Origin: an uncultured Helicobacter sp.
GTDB taxonomy: Bacteria; Campylobacterota; Campylobacteria; Campylobacterales; Helicobacteraceae
Reading direction: 5' to 3'
Length of the DNA: 64,000 bases
NCBI GenBank assembly: GCA_944326445.1
Contig: CALVDZ010000005.1
Span: forward strand, 1 to 64,000
The notes below the pieces were generated by a model, which worked only from the letters and a program-made list of their open reading frames with translations, searched no databases and was not told the origin of the DNA. Numbering within the stretch: the first letter of the stretch is position 1; every line of letters starts with the position of its first letter. Below are positions 26,556-36,263 of this stretch, in pieces. The position numbers and the translations under genes are program-made.

Positions 26556-28399
26556 CACTCGCCACAAATTTGAAAACGCCTCAAAAACCCTGAATCTATG
26601 CCCTCTAGCAAGCCCTTATCGCGCAGGGTTTGCAGGACTTCCTTGCTACAATCGGTTTCTTTGGGCCACTCTCTGTGGTAGCCATCTACCCCACTTTTGT
26701 CGCTCGCATCGACAAACACCACGCCTTCTTGCACCCAAATATCGCGCTTAGCATCGATGTTGTTTGTTATCCGCCACACGAGCATATAGGGATTTTGTAA
26801 GTCATTTTTGGCAGCATCTACCAAAAACACGATACGCAGATTCTGTGCGAGTGCGCCTAGAGAGATTGCGCTCACGCTCTCCTTTAGGCTGCTAGATTCC
26901 TTTTGCACGCCTAGCACGCACAGAGGATTGCGCGTATGGGCAAAATACTGCTTTGCTCCCCTCACACAAGGCAAAAGCCCCTGCAAGCGCGCACAAAGCT
27001 CTAAATCCTCTAAATGCTCAAGTGTGCTCTCCACCTCCTGCCCCATAGCCTGCACGCCTAGCTTGCCACCTCGTGCGAAGTTTGGGCTCGCGTGATCGAG
27101 CGCATCGCACACCCCTTCACTGATGATCATAGAATCCACGCTAAAGCGATTGAGCACATAGCTCCCAAATGCCTCATAATCCTCCAAATCCGGGGCGTCC
27201 TCATCGACAAAAATCGCGTGCTTGACAAAGCTCATCTGCCCCACGCCCCAAAACGCGTGCAGGAGCTGGGTAGCGTGGGCTGGGTATTGGGGGGCGAATT
27301 TGGCAAAGATGAGATTGTGGAAAACGCCATTTTCTGGCATATGATAATCCACTAAGCCGTGCGTAGTGCTCTGCAATAAGGGCAAAAAAATGCGCTCGGT
27401 GAGATAGCCCATATATTTGTCCTCAAGCGGCGGCTTGCCCACGACGGTGGCAGGGAAGATGGGGGATTTTCTCATCGTGATGGCACTCACTTCAAGCACG
27501 GGGTAAGATTCTATAGGCGTATAAAATCCCGTGTGATCGCCAAATGGTCCCTCATCGCGCATCACGCTCGTATCCACCCAACCCTCAATCACGATATCCA
27601 CATCATAGGGCACATACAAATCGTTTGTGAGGCATTTGCCAACCCTCGCGCGCCTGCCTCGGATAAAGCCATAGAGCATAAGCTCATACATTCCCATAGG
27701 AAGCGGGGCTTGCCCGCACCAAATATAGAGCGGATCGCCACCTAGGGCGATACTCACGGGCATTTTCTGCCCTGCCTTTTTGTATTCGTGAAAAAAATGA
27801 TGAGAATCTTTGTGAATCTGCCAATGCAAGCCCAGATGGTTTTTGTCATACACTTGCAGGCGATACATACCGAGATTTTTTTTCTTGCCATCAAGGCTTT
27901 GGGTATAGACTTGCCCCATCGTGATAAACGCCCCACCATCGTGCTCCCAAGTAGTGAGGATAGGGAGCTCATAGAGATTGATTTCTTTTTGTATCACTTC
28001 TTGGAATGGCGGTGTGTGGGAGGATTTTTGGGGGAAAATATGGCGCAGGGCAAAGAGCTCCTTTGCTTTTTGCACTATTTGGGCAATGCCCTTTGGTGGC
28101 GTGAATTTGAGCAATGCTGCGATATGGCGCGCTATTGCATTTGGATCTTTTTGCACGATGAGATCTAGCAAGGTGCGTGAGCCAAAGACATTCATCAGCA
28201 CGGGAATTTCAAAGTGTTTGTTAGCCTTTTTATCAATTGGGTGAGTAAAAAGTAGGGCTTTAGAATCTGGCTTTTTAACCTCTAAATACGCAAGGTGTGG
28301 AATCTCGAGATAAATATCTAGCGGTGTATCGATGATACGCAGGGCATTGTGTGCCTTGAGGTAACTGATGAGATCGTGTGTGTCGTGGAAGTATCGCAT
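26552..28399 (-). CDS. ubiD: UbiD-family decarboxylase
   Basis: A 615-residue prenylated-FMN decarboxylase. Family blocks include LMNVFGSRTLLDL, the substrate/cofactor region EGPFGDHTGFYTP with the ERD-type catalytic acids, and a C-terminal oligomerisation domain. Helicobacter makes menaquinone by the futalosine route, so the enzyme probably acts there rather than in ubiquinone synthesis. The start at MRYFHDTHDL is preferred: GGGGGC lies five bases upstream and the nine extra upstream residues match nothing. That Shine-Dalgarno sits in a hairpin (28404-28424). It overlaps the convergent pseudo-receiver gene by four bases. Confidence 0.88.
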   Translation of the reverse strand: MRYFHDTHDLISYLKAHNALRIIDTPLDIYLEIPHLAYLEVKKPDSKALLFTHPIDKKANKHFEIPVLMNVFGSRTLLDLIVQKDPNAIARHIAALLKFTPPKGIAQIVQKAKELFALRHIFPQKSSHTPPFQEVIQKEINLYELPILTTWEHDGGAFITMGQVYTQSLDGKKKNLGMYRLQVYDKNHLGLHWQIHKDSHHFFHEYKKAGQKMPVSIALGGDPLYIWCGQAPLPMGMYELMLYGFIRGRRARVGKCLTNDLYVPYDVDIVIEGWVDTSVMRDEGPFGDHTGFYTPIESYPVLEVSAITMRKSPIFPATVVGKPPLEDKYMGYLTERIFLPLLQSTTHGLVDYHMPENGVFHNLIFAKFAPQYPAHATQLLHAFWGVGQMSFVKHAIFVDEDAPDLEDYEAFGSYVLNRFSVDSMIISEGVCDALDHASPNFARGGKLGVQAMGQEVESTLEHLEDLELCARLQGLLPCVRGAKQYFAHTRNPLCVLGVQKESSSLKESVSAISLGALAQNLRIVFLVDAAKNDLQNPYMLVWRITNNIDAKRDIWVQEGVVFVDASDKSGVDGYHREWPKETDCSKEVLQTLRDKGLLEGIDSGFLRRFQICGEC

Positions 28400-28403
28400 A
28401 AAC

Positions 28404-28424
28404 GCCCCCGAAGTTTTTGGGGGC
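28404..28424 (-). promoter_or_regulatory. Hairpin covering the ubiD ribosome-binding site
   Basis: On the minus strand GCCCCC and GGGGGC pair around a 9-base loop (AAAAACTTC), directly before the ubiD ATG at 28399. The 3' arm is the only Shine-Dalgarno-like segment. It may also serve as a weak end signal for the upstream beta-barrel gene, but no T run follows. Confidence 0.4.
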
Positions 28425-28441
28425 ATTGTAACAAAGCAGCC

Positions 28442-28951
28442 CTAAAAATGCAAACCTAGCATAAGCTGCACATTGTGCATTGCAAAGCTTGTGCTTGTGC
28501 CCACAAAATCAGGATTTTGGTAAGTGTATTGCAAGCTCACTGCTAGAGGGAGGAGCATTGGCTTTAGCTTGATACCGGCGTTATAAGAAGTCGTATCAGC
28601 AAAAGTTTGACTAAAGGTTGAGCGATTTACCCCGACATATGGCGTGAGGCGCAAAACGACAAGCCCAAAATTATGCCCAAGTGAGGCACCAAATTGCGTG
28701 TTGGAGTATGAGCCTATGCTGCTTGCCTCGCTGTAGTGATCCCATTTGACTTGTGGAGCCACCACCCAGCCAAATGCCCCAAGCCACACGCGTGCGTATG
28801 CGCCATAATTCATCGGCTTGTAGCTATCCCACTCACTTGATACGACTTTGCCCACGCTTCCGCCAATCTCGGGGCTCACCTCAAAGCCCGCAAACTCCAC
28901 TGCTGAGAGCAAACCAGCGCTTAGTCCTAGTGCCAAAAGCAACTTTTTCAT
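28442..28951 (-). CDS. Small outer-membrane beta-barrel protein
   Basis: A 169-residue protein with signal peptide MKKLLLALGLSAGLLSAVEF, then about eight amphipathic strands, ending in the outer-membrane signature LMLGLHF with terminal Phe. The pattern fits an eight-stranded OmpA/OmpW-like barrel; function unknown. Of two adjacent ATG codons the second (28951) has AAGGAG at better spacing. It lies 42 bp upstream of ubiD on the same strand. Confidence 0.8.
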   Translation of the reverse strand: MKKLLLALGLSAGLLSAVEFAGFEVSPEIGGSVGKVVSSEWDSYKPMNYGAYARVWLGAFGWVVAPQVKWDHYSEASSIGSYSNTQFGASLGHNFGLVVLRLTPYVGVNRSTFSQTFADTTSYNAGIKLKPMLLPLAVSLQYTYQNPDFVGTSTSFAMHNVQLMLGLHF

Positions 28952-29101
28952 CATACACTCCTTAATTTACAAAAAGTTCATCATCGCAAGCGATGAAAGC
29001 GCGCAATGATAGCACAAAAGTCATAAAAAGCAAGAATTTTTGCCCCTTAGGGCGCGTTTATTCCGCTAGATTCAGAGAATCGGCGCATATGAAGTAAGGG
29101 T

Positions 29102-29432
29102 GGCTTTATAGAAAAGGTGCTAGCCCAAATCGCGTTCCTGACACAGCTCACACCAAGAATCCACAGAATCTCGCATTTAGATTCTGTGTATGCTCGCGTT
29201 AGCGGAGCGAGTGGCAATTCACTTGTCACGAGCGGTATCAAGTTTGTGAAACAAACTTGCATTAAATAGTCGGCTTTATAGAGAAGGTGCTAGCCCAAAC
29301 CGCGTTCCTGACACGGCTCACACCAAGAATCCACAGAATCTCGCATTTAGATTCTGTGTATGCTCGCGTTAGCGGAGCGAGCGGGGATTCACTCCTCGTG
29401 AGCGATACGCAAGTTTGCCACGCAAACTTGCG
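29102..29432. repeat. Tandem duplication, 170-bp unit, of a dispersed intergenic element
   Basis: Unit 1 begins at 29102 (GGCTTTATAGAAAAGGTGCTA) and unit 2 at 29272, with only scattered differences over the first 120 bp. Each contains CACAGAATCT-N7-AGATTCTGTG (10-bp stem; 29162-29188 and 29332-29358), the element TGTGTATGCTCGCGTTAGCG, and a terminal hairpin: CAAGTTTGT-GAA-ACAAACTTG (29239-29259) in unit 1, CGCAAGTTTGC-CAC-GCAAACTTGCG (29408-29432) in unit 2. The hairpin stems differ in sequence yet both pair perfectly, pointing to selection or active copying. No gene in 29000-29490. Confidence 0.85.
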
Positions 29433-29454
29433 ATAAAAATGATAAAATTTTGGC

Positions 29455-29460
29455 TACAAT
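29455..29460 (+). promoter_or_regulatory. -10 box of ppk1
   Basis: TACAAT preceded by TGGC, 34 bp before the ppk1 ATG, whose ribosome-binding site is AAGGAGGGG. Confidence 0.5.
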
Positions 29461-29493
29461 AAATACCATCTTACCCTAAATAAGGAGGGGCAA

Positions 29494-31584
29494 ATGACAA
29501 TCCAAGATAGTAAGATGTATTTTAATCGCGAGTTGTCGTGGCTTCGGTTTAATACGCGCGTGCTCAATGAGGCGACAAATGCGCGTATGCCGCTTTTGGA
29601 GCAGCTAAAATTTGTCGCGATTTATGGCACCAATCTCGATGAGTTTTATATGATACGCGTCGCGGGGCTAAAGCGCCTGTATGCAAGCGGCATCACCGAG
29701 ACTGCGGCTGATAAGCTCACGCCCCTCCAGCAGCTAAGCAGTATCCGCAAATACCTCCACACCGAGCAAAATAGCCTAGAAAAAATCTTCCACACGATTA
29801 AAAACGCCCTTGCAAAGGAAAATCTCCACATAAAGCAAGTCAAAGAGCTTGGCGTGGAGGATAAGAAGATTCTAAAAAAATATTTTATCACTCAGCTCTA
29901 TCCCGTTATCGTGCCTGTGCTTGTGGATTCTACGCACCCATTCCCACATCTCAATAACCTCTCCTTTGCCATCGCCCTAAAGTTCAAATCTCACGATGAT
30001 GCGTTTCGCTATGGGATTATCAGAATCCCCAGAATCCTACCGAGGTTTTTTGAGATTCAAAGCGGAGTGTTTGTGCCCATAGAGGATATCGTGGGGGAGT
30101 TTGCCCAAGAGTTTTTTGATGACCATGAGATTGTGAGCTACACGCCTTTTAGGGTTACGCGCAATGCGGATATGGAGATAGAGGAGGAAGAGGCTGATGA
30201 CTTTTTCCAGATTATGAGCGAGGGGATAAAGACGCGGCGCAAGGGCGAGATCGTGCGACTAGAGATCGGCGATAATGATGTGGATTTGGTGGGATTTGTC
30301 AATGCCAATGTCAAGGTGGATTCACAAGATATTTATATGTATAAAACGACTTATCTTTTGAATCTTAGCGGCTTGTGGCAGATCGTGGGGAGCAAGGATT
30401 TTGCCCATCTCACGCTGCCTCCGATTAATCCCAAGATTCTGCCCCCGCTAGAGAGTAATGGCGATCTTTTCACGACTTTGCATAGCGATGATGCGCTGCT
30501 TTTTCACCCGTATGAGAGCTTTGATTCTGTCGTGAGCTTTATCCAAAGTGCGGCAAAGGATCCCGATGTCGTGAGTATCCGTATGACGCTTTATCGCGTG
30601 GGCAAAAACTCGCCCATCGTCCAAGCCCTCATCGAAGCAGCCGAAAACAACAAGCAAGTAACCGCGCTCGTAGAGCTCAAGGCGCGCTTTGATGAGGAGA
30701 ATAATCTGCATTGGGCAAAGCGCCTAGAATCTGCTGGCGCGCATGTCATCTATGGTATCCCCGGGCTCAAGGTCCATGCAAAAATCGCCCTTGTGATAAA
30801 GCGCGTCAATAACGCACTCAAAGAATATGTCCATCTGAGCACGGGCAACTACAACCCCGGCACCGCCAAAATCTACACCGATCTCTCGCTGCTCACAAGC
30901 AACAAAGAGATCGCCAACGACGCGCTCAAGCTCTTCCACGCGCTCTCCACGGGCAATGCTTACAAAACCGAGCTAAACAAGCTAAAAATCGCGCCCACAC
31001 AGATAAAAACCGAGCTTTTGCACCTCATTGACAACGAACGCCAAAAAGGCGAGCAAGGGCGCATCATTATGAAAGCCAATGCGTTTGTGGATGTGGATAT
31101 CATCCGCGCGCTGTATAAAGCCTCGCAGGCGGGGGTTAAGATCGATCTCATTGTGCGGGGGGTTTGCTGCTTGAGACCGGGAGTTAAAGGTGTGAGTGAG
31201 AATATCCGCGTGATTTCTATCGTGGGCAAATACCTAGAGCACGCCAGAATCTATTATTTCAAAAACGCGCCAACGCCCATTTATTTCGCTTCAGCCGACA
31301 TTATGCCGCGCAATCTCGAGCGCAGGATAGAGATCCTCACACCCGCCGTGAGTGAAAAGATCGCCCACAAGCTCCTTGAGATCGTTACTCTGCAGCTTAA
31401 AGACAATCTCCAAGCCCACGAGCTCCAAAGCAATGGCGAGTATAAAAAGCTAGCTCCAGATCAAAATCCCATCAACGCACAAGAGATGTTTGAGGAGATG
31501 ACAAATATGCTCTATAACGCCTCGAGCAACACAAAAAGTGCCAAGGCGCTAAGGCTTATTAAGCGTATGATGGGGGAGAGCTAG
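29494..31584 (+). CDS. ppk1: Polyphosphate kinase 1
   Basis: A 696-residue enzyme that makes inorganic polyphosphate from ATP reversibly. The N, head, C1 and C2 domains are in normal order. The N-terminus YFNRELSWLRFNTRVLNEA is characteristic; the autophosphorylated histidine is in KVHAKIALV, followed by HLSTGNYNPGTAKIYTDLSL, and the second active-site histidine is in YLEHARIYYF. Length is typical. Monocistronic, with a perfect AAGGAGG ribosome-binding site and its own -10 box just after the tandem repeat. Confidence 0.97.
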   Translation: MTIQDSKMYFNRELSWLRFNTRVLNEATNARMPLLEQLKFVAIYGTNLDEFYMIRVAGLKRLYASGITETAADKLTPLQQLSSIRKYLHTEQNSLEKIFHTIKNALAKENLHIKQVKELGVEDKKILKKYFITQLYPVIVPVLVDSTHPFPHLNNLSFAIALKFKSHDDAFRYGIIRIPRILPRFFEIQSGVFVPIEDIVGEFAQEFFDDHEIVSYTPFRVTRNADMEIEEEEADDFFQIMSEGIKTRRKGEIVRLEIGDNDVDLVGFVNANVKVDSQDIYMYKTTYLLNLSGLWQIVGSKDFAHLTLPPINPKILPPLESNGDLFTTLHSDDALLFHPYESFDSVVSFIQSAAKDPDVVSIRMTLYRVGKNSPIVQALIEAAENNKQVTALVELKARFDEENNLHWAKRLESAGAHVIYGIPGLKVHAKIALVIKRVNNALKEYVHLSTGNYNPGTAKIYTDLSLLTSNKEIANDALKLFHALSTGNAYKTELNKLKIAPTQIKTELLHLIDNERQKGEQGRIIMKANAFVDVDIIRALYKASQAGVKIDLIVRGVCCLRPGVKGVSENIRVISIVGKYLEHARIYYFKNAPTPIYFASADIMPRNLERRIEILTPAVSEKIAHKLLEIVTLQLKDNLQAHELQSNGEYKKLAPDQNPINAQEMFEEMTNMLYNASSNTKSAKALRLIKRMMGES

Positions 31585-31985
31585 GGCTTTAAGCTCGTGG
31601 CGTTTGGTAGTCTTTAGATTCTGTATTTTCTTCAGATTCTGCGCTTAGTCTTACCTCGCCTTGTCGGATTGTGTGATATTGCCATTGCTCGCAAAAATAG
31701 TCATTGCGATGGTGCTTGGGGAGTTTGATAAGTGCGGGGATAGAGCCACCTTGCGAGAAGTAGGAATCCCCAAAAATGCCAAATTTATGCAATGACTACC
31801 CGCTTTGACTTGAGCGAGAAGTGCAAGCAAAAAGAGTCATTTTCTCCCGCACAAATTACTCATCTGCCTCAAAAGTAACAATCCTCCAAGCACCCATTCC
31901 TTAAAGCCAAAACACAGAGATTGTGTGCTAAAATCCCGCCCGAAGTTCCACCGCTTAAAGATTTAAACCCCAAAGGACACAACTT
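31585..31985. other. Intergenic region before secA
   Basis: No convincing gene. A 67-codon minus-strand frame (31589-31792) reads MHKFGIFGDSYFSQGG and so on, but it lacks a ribosome-binding site and looks like a degraded remnant or repeat. Two AGATTCT words lie at 31615-31640. A secA -10 candidate, TAAAAT preceded by TGC, is at 31929-31934. Confidence 0.5.
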
Positions 31986-34535
31986 ATGATACGCAAAATT
32001 ATTGAAAAAATTTTGGGTTCAAAAAACACAAAAATGCTCAAAGCCTATCAAAGCAAAGTGCGGGCTATCAACGCTCTAGAATCCCGCTATGCCGAGCTTA
32101 GTGATGACGCGCTCAAAGCCGAGTTTGAATCGCTCAAAAATGCCGTGCAGCAAGAGGGCAAGAGCTTAGATTCTGTATTATGCGAGAGCTTTGCAATCAC
32201 GCGCGAGGCGAGCAAAAGGGTGCTTGGTATGCGGCATTTTGATGTGCAGCTCATCGGCGGTATGGCGCTGCATAATGGGCGGATTGCCGAGATGAAAACA
32301 GGTGAGGGCAAGACGCTCGTAGCCACGCTTGCGGCGTGTCTCAACGCACTTAGCGGCAAGAGCGTGCATGTGATCACGGTTAATGACTATCTCGCTAGAC
32401 GCGATGGCAGCGAGCTAGAGCCATTGTATAATTTTTTGGGTTTGAGCGTAGGGATTATTACCTCGGATTTGCGCGATGATGACAAAAAGATAGAATCTTA
32501 TGGCGCAAATATCGTCTATGGGACAAACAACGAATTTGGCTTTGACTATCTGCGCGATAATATGAAATACGACTTAGCCCAAAAGGTGCAAAAACACCAC
32601 TTTTTTGCCATCGTTGATGAGGTGGATTCTATCCTTATCGATGAGGCGCGCACGCCGCTCATCATCTCTGCCCCACTTAATCGCACGATGGAAAATTATC
32701 AGCTCGCTAACTCCGTAGCACAGAAGCTCAAAAAAGATTCTGACTTTAGTATCGATGAAAAAAATCGCGTGATTTTGCTCACAGAAGAGGGGATAAAAAA
32801 CGCCGAGAATCTTTTCAAAGTAGATAATCTCTATAGTATCGAAAACGCCGCACTCTCCCACCACCTAGACCAAGCCCTAAAGGCGAATTATCTCTTTGTC
32901 AAAGACAAGGATTATGTCGTGCGTGATGGCGAGGTGGTGATAGTCGATGAATTTACGGGGCGACTGAGTGAGGGTCGGCGATTTAGTGAGGGGCTGCATC
33001 AGGCGATTGAGGCAAAAGAAATGGTGGATATCAAAGAAGAATCCCAAACGCTTGCTGATATTACCTTCCAAAATTACTTTAGACTCTATGAGAAGCTCGC
33101 GGGTATGACGGGCACGGCGCAGACAGAGGCGAGTGAGTTTTTACAAATCTACAACCTTGATGTAGTCTCCATCCCCACAAATCTCCCCGTGCAGCGCAAG
33201 GATCTCAACGATCTCATCTACAAAAGCGAGAGAGAGAAGTTTGAAGCTGTGATTGCTAAAATTACCGAGCTTTATAAGCGAGGGCAGCCCGTGCTTGTAG
33301 GCACAGCGAGTATCGAGCGCAGCGAGCTACTCCACGAGCTTTTGAAAAAAAGTCGTATCCCTCACACCGTGCTCAATGCCAAGCAGCACGCCAAAGAGGC
33401 TGGAATCATCAAGGACGCTGGCAAAAAGGGTGCAGTAACCATCGCTACCAATATGGCGGGGCGGGGTGTGGATATCAAAATCGATGATGAAGTGCGCGCG
33501 CTAGGTGGGCTCTATATCATCGGGACAGAGCGACACGAGAGCAGGCGCATTGACAATCAGCTGCGCGGCAGGGCTGGGCGGCAGGGCGATCCGGGCGTTA
33601 GTCAGTTTTATTTGAGCTTAGAAGATTCTTTGCTGCGGATTTTTGGCAGCGATAAGCTAAAGGGCATTATGGAGCGTTTGGGGCTCAAAGATGGCGAACA
33701 TATAGAATCTAGCCTCGTAACACGCTCAGTGGAAAATGCCCAAAAGAAAGTTGAGAGCCTGCATTTTGAATCCCGCAAGCATTTGCTAGAATACGATGAT
33801 GTGGCAAACGAGCAACGCAAGGCGATCTACAAGCTACGCGATGATTTGCTAAATCCCGAGTATGATATGAGTGAAAAGATTCTCACTAATCGTGAATCTA
33901 CCATAGAATTTTTGCTACAAAAGGCGGGGATTATGCCACAAGAAGTGGGTGCAGAGTTTGATACCAGTAGCCTTGTGGCGGTGGTGCGCGAGGACTTGGG
34001 CTTTAAGCCAAAGGAGTTAGAAAACCTCGAGTATCAGGAGCTTTATGAGAGTTTATTAGCCCAAACAAGCAAGGCGTATGATGAGAAAATGTCTGTGCTA
34101 GATTCTGTGCAACGCAATGAGATCGAGCGCATCATCTATCTGCAAGTCCTTGATAACGCGTGGCGCGAGCATCTCCATATGATGGATAATCTCAAAACCG
34201 GTATTGGACTGCGCGGCTACAACCAAAAAGATCCGCTTGTGGAGTATAAAAAAGAAAGCTACAACTTGTTTTTGGAGTTTGTAGAGAATCTAAAAATCGA
34301 GACGACTAAAACCCTGCAAATTATCCGCCTAAAGCCACAAGAGCAAGTAGAGGAATTTGCCGATAAGGTGCTACACGAGCTTAGTCAAGAAAATGTGAGC
34401 TTTAATAAAGACATAAGCGAGCAGCCCAAAAAACAAGCAAAGATCGCGCGTAATGATCCTTGCCCGTGCGGAAGTGGCAAAAAATACAAGCTCTGCCACG
34501 GCAAAAGCGGACCCAAAAAGGGGCTTTTGGCATAA
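31986..34535 (+). CDS. secA: Preprotein translocase ATPase SecA
   Basis: An 849-residue motor that drives unfolded proteins through SecYEG. Walker A is in [14 protein letters not shown], the DEAD-type box in [20 protein letters not shown], and the helicase-like motif in [25 protein letters not shown]. The C-terminal zinc-binding tail [19 protein letters not shown], which binds SecB or lipids in relatives, is complete. ATG 31986 has AAAGGACACAACTT ahead. The stop codon overlaps the next start (TAATG). Confidence 0.98.
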   Translation: MIRKIIEKILGSKNTKMLKAYQSKVRAINALESRYAELSDDALKAEFESLKNAVQQEGKSLDSVLCESFAITREASKRVLGMRHFDVQLIGGMALHNGRIAEMKTGEGKTLVATLAACLNALSGKSVHVITVNDYLARRDGSELEPLYNFLGLSVGIITSDLRDDDKKIESYGANIVYGTNNEFGFDYLRDNMKYDLAQKVQKHHFFAIVDEVDSILIDEARTPLIISAPLNRTMENYQLANSVAQKLKKDSDFSIDEKNRVILLTEEGIKNAENLFKVDNLYSIENAALSHHLDQALKANYLFVKDKDYVVRDGEVVIVDEFTGRLSEGRRFSEGLHQAIEAKEMVDIKEESQTLADITFQNYFRLYEKLAGMTGTAQTEASEFLQIYNLDVVSIPTNLPVQRKDLNDLIYKSEREKFEAVIAKITELYKRGQPVLVGTASIERSELLHELLKKSRIPHTVLNAKQHAKEAGIIKDAGKKGAVTIATNMAGRGVDIKIDDEVRALGGLYIIGTERHESRRIDNQLRGRAGRQGDPGVSQFYLSLEDSLLRIFGSDKLKGIMERLGLKDGEHIESSLVTRSVENAQKKVESLHFESRKHLLEYDDVANEQRKAIYKLRDDLLNPEYDMSEKILTNRESTIEFLLQKAGIMPQEVGAEFDTSSLVAVVREDLGFKPKELENLEYQELYESLLAQTSKAYDEKMSVLDSVQRNEIERIIYLQVLDNAWREHLHMMDNLKTGIGLRGYNQKDPLVEYKKESYNLFLEFVENLKIETTKTLQIIRLKPQEQVEEFADKVLHELSQENVSFNKDISEQPKKQAKIARNDPCPCGSGKKYKLCHGKSGPKKGLLA

Positions 34536-35782
34536 TGCGCAAACTCGTAGTGTTTTTGCTCCCCAAATACCTGCGTTTTGATAGGACGCAGCCCTTTATC
34601 AGTATCACGGCGATTTTGGCGTTTTTGGGCGTGGGGATTGGCGTGATGGTGCTGTGCGTGGCGATGGCGATTATGAATGGTATGACAAAGGAATTTGAGC
34701 GCAAGCTCTTTGTGATGAATTATCCCCTAAGCGTGTATTCTATCACTTATCAGGGGGTGGATGAGGAGATTTTGCAGGGCTTAAGGGAGCGATTCCCGCA
34801 GTTTGTCTTTAGCCCGTATCTGCGGTATAACGCCCTAAGTCGCGCCGGGAACGATATGAATGCTGCGATTATGATAGGTGTGGATATAGATTCTGAATTG
34901 CAGCTTAATGAAGTCGTGCGCAAGGCGTTTATGAGAGAAGATGGCACGCTAGATTCTGTGCGCTTGCAGGAGTTTAAATCCCAAGAATTTGCCGTGCTTG
35001 TGGGCAAAGAGGTGCAGGCGCGGTATTTTGTCGATGTGGGGGATAAGCTAGGATTTTACTTCACGCGTGTGGAGCCAAGTGCGCTGGGACTCGCACCTAT
35101 AAGCAAGAGGTTTGATATAGCGGGGGTGTTTGACTCGGGGCTTAAGGCATATAATGAAGCCTACACATACACGCACCTAAGCGCGCTGCAAAAGATTCGC
35201 AGGCTAGATTCTGGCTTGTATGATGGGATACATATTTTCGCGCCCAATCCGTTTAAAGATATCGTATCACTAAAGGCGTTTTTGCAAGAGCGATTTCCCC
35301 ATAGAGTGGGAGTGGAAGGCTGGTGGGAGCAAAATGGCAATTTTTTCTCCGCGATGGAGCTAGAAAAGCGCGCGCTCTTTATCGTGCTGCTGCTCATTAT
35401 CCTTATGGCAAGCTTAAATATCATTAGTTCGCTTTTAATGGTGGTGATGACTAGGCGCAAAGAGATCGCGCTGATGCTTTCTCTGGGCGTGAGCAAAAAG
35501 GAGATTGAGCAGACATTTTTTTGGCTAGGAATGCTCGTGGGGGGGAGTGGGATTGTCTTTGGTGTGGTGCTAAATTTCATCGTGCTTTTTGTGCTAGATA
35601 CCTTTCCCATTATTTCGCTACCTGCTGATGTGTATGGCACGAGCAAACTGCCGCTGGATCTGTCTTTGGTGGATTTTACATTAACGATTGTGGGGGCGAG
35701 CCTCATCGTGTGCTTCTCCTCATATTACCCTGCGCGCAAGGCTTCTAGGGTGCAGGCATTGAGTGTATTGCGCAACGAGTAG
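34535..35782 (+). CDS. LolC/LolE-type ABC transporter permease
   Basis: A 415-residue inner-membrane protein with the four-TM FtsX/MacB topology: TM1 about 21-45, a large periplasmic domain, then three TMs from about 285 onward (IVLLLIILMASLNIISSLLMVV, then two more). MTRRKEIALMLSLGVSKKEI is the conserved cytoplasmic loop contacting the ATPase. Likely role: release of lipoproteins from the inner membrane. The ATG shares its A with the secA stop, so the pair is translationally coupled, an arrangement also known near secA in H. pylori. No LolD is in the window. Confidence 0.87.
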   Translation: MRKLVVFLLPKYLRFDRTQPFISITAILAFLGVGIGVMVLCVAMAIMNGMTKEFERKLFVMNYPLSVYSITYQGVDEEILQGLRERFPQFVFSPYLRYNALSRAGNDMNAAIMIGVDIDSELQLNEVVRKAFMREDGTLDSVRLQEFKSQEFAVLVGKEVQARYFVDVGDKLGFYFTRVEPSALGLAPISKRFDIAGVFDSGLKAYNEAYTYTHLSALQKIRRLDSGLYDGIHIFAPNPFKDIVSLKAFLQERFPHRVGVEGWWEQNGNFFSAMELEKRALFIVLLLIILMASLNIISSLLMVVMTRRKEIALMLSLGVSKKEIEQTFFWLGMLVGGSGIVFGVVLNFIVLFVLDTFPIISLPADVYGTSKLPLDLSLVDFTLTIVGASLIVCFSSYYPARKASRVQALSVLRNE

Positions 35783-35836
35783 GCTCTAATGGGCTCTAAA
35801 ATGCAAAATTTTAGTTTGGATTTAAGTTTATAAGGA

Positions 35837-35842
35837 TACAAT
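35837..35842 (+). promoter_or_regulatory. -10 box upstream of the RRM gene
   Basis: TACAAT preceded by AAGGA, about 92 bp before the start codon. It would give a leader of roughly 85 nt that contains the complete hairpin at 35888-35933. Confidence 0.45.
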
Positions 35843-35887
35843 TGGGCAAAACCTCTACTTTAGCTTGTTGCAGTAAAAGCAGTATGG

Positions 35888-35933
35888 AACTCCTTTTGGT
35901 GAGACAGCCTTAAAGTGCAGGAAAAAAGGAGTT
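35888..35933 (+). promoter_or_regulatory. Leader hairpin hiding the Shine-Dalgarno of the RRM gene
   Basis: AACTCCTTTT (35888-35897) is perfectly complementary to AAAAGGAGTT (35924-35933), which contains the AAGGAG and ends at the base before the ATG. The loop is 26 nt. When folded, the ribosome-binding site is fully paired; a temperature change, a protein or the product itself could open it. Confidence 0.65.
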
Positions 35934-36185
35934 ATGGTGAAGACAATTTATGTGGGCAATCTCGTGTATTCAGCGACAAAAGAAAGTGTGCAGGAGCTTT
36001 TTTCACAATTTGGCGAGGTATTTTCTGTCAAGCTTATCAACGACAGAGAGAGCGGCAGACCTAAGGGCTTTGGCTTTGTAGAAATGGAAGATGACGCCGC
36101 ACTAAAGGCAATAGAGGCACTTGATAACAAAGACTTTGAAGGACGCACTTTGCGTGTCAATGAGGCACGCCCTCGCGCTTATTAA
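35934..36185 (+). CDS. RNA-binding protein with a single RRM domain
   Basis: An 83-residue protein that is almost entirely one RNA recognition motif: RNP2 IYVGNL (5-10) and RNP1 KGFGFVEM (about 44-51). H. pylori has the same small RRM protein (HP0827). ATG 35934 is only two bases from the AAGGAG; the GTG at 35937 has better spacing and would give MKTIYVGNL, closer to the homologue, so the true start may be one codon later. Bacterial single-RRM proteins are thought to bind mRNA, sometimes at low temperature. Its own leader forms a hairpin over the ribosome-binding site. Confidence 0.92.
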   Translation: MVKTIYVGNLVYSATKESVQELFSQFGEVFSVKLINDRESGRPKGFGFVEMEDDAALKAIEALDNKDFEGRTLRVNEARPRAY

Positions 36186-36222
36186 TAAAAGGCTCATAAT
36201 CTGATTTTTAGACAAAGTGGGA

Positions 36223-36228
36223 TACAAT
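36223..36228 (+). promoter_or_regulatory. -10 box of the cvpA-lysS-glyA operon
   Basis: TACAAT in GGGATACAATCG, 36 bp before the cvpA start; the same GGATACAAT context occurs upstream of the RRM gene. Confidence 0.5.
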
Positions 36229-36263
36229 CGCCTTTTGATTGTTTTGACTAGGGGATTTGCAGT

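Noticed and set aside
31589..31792. 67-residue minus-strand protein
   Set aside because: No ribosome-binding site and no recognisable domain; more likely a remnant or repeat.
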